Assembly (NCBI GenBank): GCA_036401395.1 | Contig: DASWUZ010000088.1 | Location: 1-10,609, forward strand | Direction: 5' to 3' | Source: DASWUZ01 sp036401395 | Lineage (GTDB): Bacteria; Acidobacteriota; Terriglobia; Terriglobales; Acidobacteriaceae | Length of the DNA: 10,609 nucleotides | Part shown: piece after piece, positions 5,824 through 10,609 of the stretch | How the letters are laid out: the number at the start of each line of letters is the position of its first letter | Position numbering within the stretch: the first letter of the stretch is position 1 | Translations under genes and position numbers: made by a program | The notes under the pieces: generated by a model | The model's database searches: none | Told to the model about the DNA's origin: nothing | Seen by the model: the letters and a program-made list of their open reading frames with translations, nothing else

Positions 5824-7620
5824 CTATGCGGCCGTGCTTTTTTCGGTGTGGACGGTCGCACGATCAATGGCAGTGGCGTCTGTGCGGGCGGGAAGGTAGA
5901 CGCGAACCAGGGCCCCTTTGTATACGTCGTGTCCACTGTTCAGCATGTCGAGCGTGCCGCCGTGCTTTTGCACGATGCCGAGGCTAACCCATAAACCGAG
6001 ACCGGTGCCTTTGTCGCCCTTGGTCGTAAAAAAGGGCTGAAAGAGAGATTTCTCTATCTCCGGCTTGATGCCAGGCCCGGTATCAAAAATTTCGATTAGA
6101 GCGCCAGGCTCTTCCCTGACTGTCTCGGGCTGCAGGTTGATCATGATGCTGCCGCCTGCGCCGGCGGCATCGACGGCGTTGAGGATGAGGTTGGTGAAGA
6201 CCTGGCGAAGCTCAGCGGGAAAGCCTTGAATGGTTACAACGGAAAGTTGACGCTGAATAGTCACCTGCTGCTGCTCGATCTTTCTTTCGAGCAAGAGAAG
6301 AACGCTCTCGACGAGATCTTCAAGGTCTACGGAGATAGGCGAATCAGGTTCGCGGTAGAGGCTTAGCATGGCGCGGCTGATCTGTAGTGCGCGGCCTAGT
6401 TCCTGCTCAGCGAGTTGCAGATATTCGTGTCCCCTGGCGGAATCAATCTCGCTGCGCAGCAGAAAGTGGAGGTTAGCGACTGAGTCGAGCGGATTGTGAA
6501 TTTCGTGGGCGATGCTGGCGGCCAGGCGGCCGGCCACGGCGAGCTTTTCGTTAGCGATCAGGGCACTATCGCTGCGCCGTTTTACGGTGACGTCGCGGAA
6601 GATAAGCACGATGCCGGTCATGTCGCCACGGCTGTCGCGTATGGGCGCGGCACTGTCGTCCAGGACCATCTCTGTACCGTCTTTGCGAATTAGCAAGGTG
6701 TGGTTGGCCAGGCCGACGACGGCATTGAGGCGCCGCACTTTGTCTACGGGATTCTCGGCGGCCTGACGCGTCTCTTCGTTGATGATCTTGAAGACTTGAT
6801 CGAGGGGCAGGCCGCGTGCGTCCTCCATGGCCCATCCGGTCATCTGGCGAGCGACCTGATTCATCAGGTCAATGCGGCCCTGATCATCGCAGGCGATGAC
6901 GCCATCGCCGATAGACTCCAGAGTGGTCTCAAACCACTGCTTACTTTGGAAGAGTTCGTCGTTTTTGCGTTGGGCTTCGTCGAGCGAGGCCTGATAGGCG
7001 CTGGAGACGAGGCGCAGGCGGCTGTAGAGGAAGATAGCGATCAACAGGCCTGAGACGAGTGCCGTCCCAATCAGTACGAACAAGACGGACCTTACCTGCC
7101 TTCGAACCGCTACAAACCTTGCTCTGCGCAGACGATCTTCGGCGATAAGAATTTTTTGGATGTGGGCGCGAACGTCGTCCATCAGCTCCTTGCCGCGAAG
7201 ATTTAGGTCGGTGTCCCGAGCGTTGTCGGGGGGCATGGCCAAAACACGTTGCGCAAAGCCCAGCCAGATCTCATACCTGTCATAAGTCTCTGAGAGGCGA
7301 CTTTTTTGATCCGGATCGTTGACCACGAGATTGCGAAGGGCCTCAAACCTTTGGGGGACCAACGGTGAGGCGGACTGGAATGGGGCGAGGAACTGGCGGT
7401 CGGAGGTGACTTGATAGCCTCGCAGGCCGGTCTCCTGGTCAATGATGAGCTTCTGTAGTTCCTGGACCTGCGCGGTCACCTGATCGCTATGATCGAGCCA
7501 GAGCTGAGCCCGGACGAGGCTGAGTATTTGCCAGCTCAGCGCGGCTGCGACGGCAAGCAGCAGCAGGACAGGTACGAGCAGCGCCTGCCCAAGTATTTTC
7601 TTGAAGAGCCGAACGTTCAA
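5824..7620 (-). CDS. Membrane sensor histidine kinase, CHASE3-PAS-HisKA-HATPase_c
   Basis: A 598-residue inner-membrane kinase that should autophosphorylate and pass phosphate to a response regulator. Order: membrane helix about 12-36; periplasmic helical CHASE3-type domain about 40-170, with the family's LIIDQETGLRGYQVTSD run at 58-74; second helix about 178-200; short coiled linker; PAS domain about 227-345 (WFETTLESIGDGVIACD... IRDSRGDMTGIVLIFRDVT); HisKA with phospho-acceptor His372 in SIAHEIHNPL; then the HATPase domain with N-box FTNLILNAVDA (475-485), G1 DTGPGI (513-518), F-box FQPFFTTK (527-534) and G2 GTGLGL (538-543). All catalytic boxes are intact. There is no attached receiver. 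The signal sensed is unknown. The start is TTG at 7620, overlapping the regulator's TGA (TTGA), implying coupled translation; GGAAGG lies upstream. No other start codon is available before the first helix. Confidence 0.95.
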   Translation of the reverse strand: MNVRLFKKILGQALLVPVLLLLAVAAALSWQILSLVRAQLWLDHSDQVTAQVQELQKLIIDQETGLRGYQVTSDRQFLAPFQSASPLVPQRFEALRNLVVNDPDQKSRLSETYDRYEIWLGFAQRVLAMPPDNARDTDLNLRGKELMDDVRAHIQKILIAEDRLRRARFVAVRRQVRSVLFVLIGTALVSGLLIAIFLYSRLRLVSSAYQASLDEAQRKNDELFQSKQWFETTLESIGDGVIACDDQGRIDLMNQVARQMTGWAMEDARGLPLDQVFKIINEETRQAAENPVDKVRRLNAVVGLANHTLLIRKDGTEMVLDDSAAPIRDSRGDMTGIVLIFRDVTVKRRSDSALIANEKLAVAGRLAASIAHEIHNPLDSVANLHFLLRSEIDSARGHEYLQLAEQELGRALQISRAMLSLYREPDSPISVDLEDLVESVLLLLERKIEQQQVTIQRQLSVVTIQGFPAELRQVFTNLILNAVDAAGAGGSIMINLQPETVREEPGALIEIFDTGPGIKPEIEKSLFQPFFTTKGDKGTGLGLWVSLGIVQKHGGTLDMLNSGHDVYKGALVRVYLPARTDATAIDRATVHTEKSTAA

Positions 7621-8003
7621 CCGTTTCCGCCTTCCGCTGAGCGCGCGGATTCAACCAGTTGTGCGACTTTACTGAGCAGCACCTGGGCGCCCTCGCCTTT
7701 GGTTACAAATGTATCCACTTCGCTAGTGACGTCTTCCGGTAGATGCATGTAAGCGGAGAGGAGCATGATAGGGATCCCGGGTTTTGACCTCCGCATGGCC
7801 GATGCGACCTGTCCCCCGTTCATGCCGGGCATGGAATAGTCGAGTACGACGGCGTCGATGGGTTCGCAATCGAAGAGGCCGAGTCCGCTGGCGCCATCGG
7901 TGGCGGTCAGGACTCGGTAGCCTGCTTTCTCGAGGACGGTCTTGCGAATGTGCAGACCGAGCGCTTCATCGTCGATGCATAATATTGTCGCGACAGCGCT
8001 CAA
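7617..8003 (-). CDS. Single-domain response regulator (CheY-like receiver)
   Basis: A stand-alone receiver without output domain. From the TTG at 8003 it has 128 residues, with acidic pair Asp11-Asp12 (CIDDE), phospho-acceptor Asp55 in AVVLDYSMPGMNG, Ser83 (LLSAY) and Lys102 (FVTKGEG), all at canonical positions. It probably receives phosphate from the histidine kinase encoded immediately after it and relays it by protein contact or onward phosphotransfer. The open frame extends 20 codons further to a GTG at 8063, which an automatic annotation may prefer. I favour TTG because GGAG stands about 7 nt before it, the extension has no receiver content, and an extended -10 (TGGTATACT) lies inside the extension. 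Its stop overlaps the kinase start by 4 bp. Confidence 0.88.
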   Translation of the reverse strand: MSAVATILCIDDEALGLHIRKTVLEKAGYRVLTATDGASGLGLFDCEPIDAVVLDYSMPGMNGGQVASAMRRSKPGIPIMLLSAYMHLPEDVTSEVDTFVTKGEGAQVLLSKVAQLVESARSAEGGNG

Positions 8004-8045
8004 GTTTTTCTCCGTCAATCCTTCGGCGGCATTTAGTTTCTGCGG

Positions 8046-8054
8046 AGTATACCA
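8046..8054 (-). promoter_or_regulatory. Extended -10 promoter of the response regulator-kinase operon
   Basis: On the complement TGGTATACT combines the TG-N extension with TATACT (5/6 to TATAAT). Transcription would start near 8039, leaving a leader of about 36 nt that carries GGAG before the TTG at 8003. No clear -35, which extended -10 promoters often do not need. It lies downstream of the alternative GTG start at 8063. Confidence 0.5.
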
Positions 8055-8110
8055 CTCGGGCACAAGCCTTGGAATGAACGATGGGCCACTGCCCGGATGG
8101 GAAAAAGCAT

Positions 8111-8116
8111 TAACAT
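8111..8116 (+). promoter_or_regulatory. Candidate -10 box of queC, possible leaderless start
   Basis: TAACAT (4/6 to TATAAT) stands 6 nt before the GTG at 8123, and no Shine-Dalgarno sequence precedes that codon. The same arrangement occurs before moeA and the ABC gene. Weak on its own. Confidence 0.25.
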
Positions 8117-8122
8117 TTAGAA

Positions 8123-8854
8123 GTGGAAATGAAGGAAAAGTATGGCCGGGACGTAGCGGGCGAGGGGTGGCCGAGGGCGGTCGTCTGCCTCTCCGGCGGG
8201 ATGGATTCTGCGGTGTGCGCAGCGCTTGCGGCGAGGGATTGTGAGGCTTATGCGGTGCACTTCAGTTATGGCCAACGGACGGAGCGTAAGGAGCTCGAAA
8301 GCGCCCGCGGGGTGGCTGACCATTTCGGTTTTCGGCAGTTTTTAGCGCTTCGTATCGATCTGTTCAGACAGATCGGCGGGTCGGCTTTGACGGACACGGC
8401 GATTCCAGTGCCGGAGACTCCGGCAATTGAGGGTTCGGGGGAGCAGATTGGGGATTCGATTCCCGTGACGTATGTGCCATTCCGCAACGCGCACTTTTTG
8501 TCGGCGGCGGTGAGCTGGGCGGAGGTGCTGGGGGCTAAGCGGGTCTTTATCGGGGCGGTGGAGCAGGACAGCTCCGGCTATCCGGATTGCCGGCCTGCTT
8601 ATTATGAGGCGTTCCAACAGGTAATTCGCATGGGCACGCGGGAGGGAGACATCGAAGTGGTCACTCCGCTCATCCATATGCGCAAGAGCGAGATCATCGC
8701 GCTCGGCCTTGAATTGTCTGCGCCATTCCATTTAACGTGGTCATGCTATTCGGGGGAGCAGGAGGCTTGCGGCGTCTGCGACAGTTGTGTGCTGAGGCTC
8801 AGGGCTTTCCGGGAGGCAGGGATGACAGACCCTATCGTCTACGCGGCCAGGTAG
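8123..8854 (+). CDS. queC: 7-cyano-7-deazaguanine (preQ0) synthase
   Basis: A 243-residue cytoplasmic enzyme that converts 7-carboxy-7-deazaguanine and ammonia to preQ0 using ATP, the last step before QueF in queuosine biosynthesis for tRNA. The ATP-pyrophosphatase loop SGGMDS is at 24-29. The YAVHFSYGQRT segment (43-53) and VPFRNAHFLSAAVSWAE (118-134) are QueC hallmarks. The zinc site is complete: Cys208, Cys216, Cys219 and Cys222 in CYSGEQEACGVCDSC. The usual length is 220-240 residues. A GTG at 8123 or the ATG at 8129 could be the start; the N-terminal 17 residues before the beta strand are poorly defined either way. No other queuosine gene lies in this window. It is divergent from the response regulator operon, with about 120 bp between starts, and ends 145 bp before the next gene. 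Confidence 0.97.
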   Translation: MEMKEKYGRDVAGEGWPRAVVCLSGGMDSAVCAALAARDCEAYAVHFSYGQRTERKELESARGVADHFGFRQFLALRIDLFRQIGGSALTDTAIPVPETPAIEGSGEQIGDSIPVTYVPFRNAHFLSAAVSWAEVLGAKRVFIGAVEQDSSGYPDCRPAYYEAFQQVIRMGTREGDIEVVTPLIHMRKSEIIALGLELSAPFHLTWSCYSGEQEACGVCDSCVLRLRAFREAGMTDPIVYAAR

Positions 8855-8985
8855 AGTGCGGCCGGTTGCATACGCGACAAAGTAGAGGGTGGAGTGTTCA
8901 GATAGTGGCGGCTTGTTTGGGCAGTGGAGTTGGCGAGTTGGTAGAAGTTGTCGATGGATGTCGAGCCCTGGCGGCGGCGAGTCCC

Positions 8986-8991
8986 GAGGAG
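8986..8991 (+). promoter_or_regulatory. Ribosome binding site fixing the start of the TPR protein
   Basis: GAGGAG is followed by 8 nt (AAAAACTA) and the ATG at 9000. This is the strongest Shine-Dalgarno in the window. It selects 9000 over the longer open frame from 8889, whose extra 37 residues would bury the signal peptide. Confidence 0.85.
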
Positions 8992-8999
8992 AAAAACTA

Positions 9000-10193
9000 A
9001 TGCGAAAGTTAACACTCATATTTGCCGCAGTATTACTGGCGGCAATGCCGGCCATAGCACAGGAAAAGGTTGCCAAGATACACGGTCATATTCAGGACGC
9101 GATCGGGGTGCCGGTGGCCGATGCCACGGTCATCATCTCCGACGATCCCTCGATGACGAATCCGCGCTATACCTTCACCTCGGACGCCAATGGCGATTAC
9201 AAGGGTGACAACATCAAGCCCGGGACGTATTCCATCTCTGTGCGCAAGGGCGCGATGGCGAAGGACAAGGTACTGGATCAATACACCGAAGTGAAGATTC
9301 CGGCGGGTGCGGACTTCACTCAGGACTTTGACATGACGCGCGCCGCCTATGTGTCGAAGATGACGCCAGAGGAGAAAAAGGCGGTCGAAGAGACGCGCAA
9401 GAAGAACGCGGACATTCTCAAGGAAAATGCCGGCATCAAGACCCTTAACGCGAACCTGATCAAGGCCCGCGAAGATAACGTCCGGGCCAAGGCGGGTCCT
9501 TGTCTCGACAGCACAGGAAAGGCGATGCCGGGGCACTCCGATCCTGCGAAGTGTACCGCAGACGGCGGCAAACCGAACGTTCCGGCGGACGACTACGCCG
9601 AGGCTGAGACCCTTATGCAACAGTCCACGGCGGCCATGCCTACAGCCGCCATTTTGTGGATGGAACTAGGGACCGCGCAGTCAGGATTGAAGAAGTACGA
9701 TGACGCCGAGACGTCTTTGAAGAAGGCGCTTGAGCTTGATCTGGCTTCGAAGAAGCCGAGCCCTGAGTTGCAGGGCAATGTCGACAACACCCTCGGCGAG
9801 CTATATGCCAATCAAAGCAAGTTGCCCGAAGCGGCGGCGGCTTACGATGCTGCGGTCAAGGCGAATCCAAGCCAGGCCGGCATGTACTACACCAACCAGG
9901 CGGTGATTTATACACGCGTCAATCAGCCGGATGCGGCGGCAGCGGCTGCCGATAAGGCGATCGCTGCCGACCCGAATTCCTCAAAAGCCTACTACCTGAA
10001 GGGCCAGGCGCTGCTCGGTAAAGCCACGATCGACGAGAAGACTGGGAAAATCCTGCCGCCCCCGGGCTGCATCGAGGCTTATCAAAAGTATCTTGAGCTG
10101 TCGCCCACTGGTCCCTTCGCGCCGGACGTGAAGGCAATACTTGCCGAGGTTTCCTCCACTGTGAGGACGACTTACAAGGCAGGCAAAAAGTAG
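9000..10193 (+). CDS. Secreted carboxypeptidase-regulatory-like / TPR repeat protein
   Basis: A 397-residue protein from ATG 9000. Residues 1-20 are a textbook signal peptide (MRKLTLIFAA..., cleavage after AMPAIA). Residues 26-112 form a beta-sandwich of the carboxypeptidase-regulatory-like type: IHGHIQDAIGVPVADATVII, then SDANGDYKGDNIKPGTYSISV. A charged helical stretch (121-165) and a linker with Cys168 and Cys185 follow. Then come TPR-like helical pairs at about 215-249, 263-290, 296-326 and 330-372. The last is split by an insert around 341-357 (DEKTGKILPPPGC). The sandwich and TPRs suggest a periplasmic or surface scaffold that binds other proteins; no catalytic motif is visible and no substrate can be named. 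Proteins of this layout are, to my knowledge, frequent in Acidobacteriota. The gene follows queC by 145 bp and has no obvious terminator after 10193. Confidence 0.88.
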   Translation: MRKLTLIFAAVLLAAMPAIAQEKVAKIHGHIQDAIGVPVADATVIISDDPSMTNPRYTFTSDANGDYKGDNIKPGTYSISVRKGAMAKDKVLDQYTEVKIPAGADFTQDFDMTRAAYVSKMTPEEKKAVEETRKKNADILKENAGIKTLNANLIKAREDNVRAKAGPCLDSTGKAMPGHSDPAKCTADGGKPNVPADDYAEAETLMQQSTAAMPTAAILWMELGTAQSGLKKYDDAETSLKKALELDLASKKPSPELQGNVDNTLGELYANQSKLPEAAAAYDAAVKANPSQAGMYYTNQAVIYTRVNQPDAAAAAADKAIAADPNSSKAYYLKGQALLGKATIDEKTGKILPPPGCIEAYQKYLELSPTGPFAPDVKAILAEVSSTVRTTYKAGKK

Positions 10194-10351
10194 GGTTTTC
10201 GACGTTTTGGATAGAGGCGGTGGTGGATGGGCGTTTGCATATCCACTATCGCTTTTTCCTGCATGGAGAGCCGTCACTTCTCGCGACCTGCTGAAGCGAG
10301 GCATTAGGCCCTGAACCGTGTACAAGCAACTCACCGTGCGGCAGGCGGCGA

Positions 10352-10357
10352 TACAAT
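10352..10357 (+). promoter_or_regulatory. Candidate -10 box of moeA, possible leaderless start
   Basis: TACAAT (5/6 to TATAAT), in the context GGCGATACAATC, ends 6 nt before the GTG at 10364. Transcription would therefore begin at or beside the start codon. No Shine-Dalgarno lies in the usual window and no convincing -35 is seen. Confidence 0.4.
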
Positions 10358-10363
10358 CCAATC

Positions 10364-10609
10364 GTGACTCAATCGGAATCTCTCCCGTTACTCAGCTACG
10401 AAGAAGCCGCAGCAATCGTGCGGCTGCATGCAGAGGAGTTGCGCGGCGCGCTCACCGGTCACGGGGCAGAGTGTACCGAAAACGTAGCTTTGCTTGAGTC
10501 GCAGGGCCGGGTGCTCGCAGAGGCGGTAGTCGCGGACCGCGATCAGCCGCCGTTTCGACGGGCCACGCGCGATGGCTTTGCCTGCCGCGCTGCCGATGTG
10601 GGCGGACCG
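10364..10609 (+). CDS. moeA: Molybdopterin molybdotransferase MoeA, N-terminal fragment (cut by window edge)
   Basis: 82 codons from GTG 10364 to the window end, with no stop. MoeA inserts molybdate into adenylated molybdopterin in the cytoplasm. The fragment follows the family's N-terminal order: LLSYEEAAAIV (9-19), a helical stretch, VALLESQGRVLAEAVVADRDQPPF (41-64), then TRDGFACRAADV (68-79). The canonical PPFDNSAMDGYAVRA is altered here: FDNSAM becomes FRRATR while the DG(Y/F)A part is kept. I believe related bacteria share a PPF.RSTRDGFA form, so this is probably lineage-specific rather than damage. No in-frame ATG, GTG or TTG occurs over at least the 50 bases before 10364, which supports this start. 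Upstream, 10194-10363 (170 bp) holds only the candidate -10. Confidence 0.9.
   Translation, partial: MTQSESLPLLSYEEAAAIVRLHAEELRGALTGHGAECTENVALLESQGRVLAEAVVADRDQPPFRRATRDGFACRAADVGGP

Noticed and set aside
8889..8999. Extending the TPR protein 37 codons upstream
   Set aside because: The strong GAGGAG before ATG 9000 and the perfect signal peptide starting there make the extension implausible.
9033..9620. A 195-residue open frame antisense to the secreted TPR gene
   Set aside because: Its His/Arg/Gly/Leu-rich translation is typical of a shadow frame, with no ribosome binding site or domain.
1..10609. CRISPR array, tRNA, rRNA, insertion sequence, prophage or toxin-antitoxin pair
   Set aside because: I read both strands and found no regular direct repeats, no cloverleaf-like element, no transposase or integrase motif and no small paired genes. 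A tRNA scan and repeat search would confirm this.

Overview
The window is G+C-rich, tightly packed bacterial DNA with no rRNA, tRNA, CRISPR array, insertion sequence or phage gene. Several features suggest an Acidobacteriota (Terriglobia-like) chromosome: a secreted protein joining a carboxypeptidase-regulatory-like domain to TPRs, a Gram-negative outer-membrane export operon with an Ala/Pro-rich Wzz-like protein, and a MoeA start of the PPF..(S/A)TRDGF type. This placement is inferred from gene style, not from a marker gene.

Layout. (1) 1-291, minus: N-terminal part of a peptide-type ABC transporter ATPase, cut by the window edge just before the Q-loop glutamine. (2) 378-1112, plus: short-chain dehydrogenase, divergent from the ABC gene. 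(3) 4620 down to 1134, minus: a three-gene polysaccharide-export operon, in transcription order a short OPX (Wza-type) periplasmic protein, an outer-membrane beta-barrel and a Wzz/GumC-like inner-membrane co-polymerase without a kinase domain. The first two genes overlap by 4 bp; the third follows after 20 bp. (4) 4621-5027: non-coding, with the operon's upstream region and a perfect 15-bp hairpin that probably ends the next gene. (5) 5028-5708, minus: secreted SYLF/Ysc84 lipid-binding-type protein. (6) 8003 (or 8063) down to 5824, minus: a two-component pair, single-domain response regulator then CHASE3-PAS histidine kinase, overlapping by 4 bp. (7) 8123-8854, plus: queC. (8) 9000-10193, plus: secreted beta-sandwich plus TPR protein. 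(9) 10364-10609, plus: start of moeA, cut by the window end.

How they work together. The clearest system is the export operon. Its OPX protein stops right after the SLBB region and lacks the C-terminal helix with which classical Wza spans the outer membrane. The gene translationally coupled to it encodes a barrel that could supply that pore, and the third gene encodes an inner-membrane chain-length/co-polymerase protein. This matches a composite OPX/beta-barrel translocon, here without glycosyltransferases, Wzx/Wzy or a tyrosine kinase beside it. The two-component pair is a separate operon; nothing in the sequence links it to export. queC and moeA are housekeeping cofactor/tRNA-modification genes.

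Translation starts are unusual. The barrel, queC and moeA start with GTG, the histidine kinase with TTG, and the response regulator probably with TTG. The ABC, queC and moeA genes lack a Shine-Dalgarno sequence and each has a -10-like TANNNT box exactly 6 nt before the start codon, suggesting leaderless mRNAs. I see no wholly novel system; the export operon is the item most worth following up.
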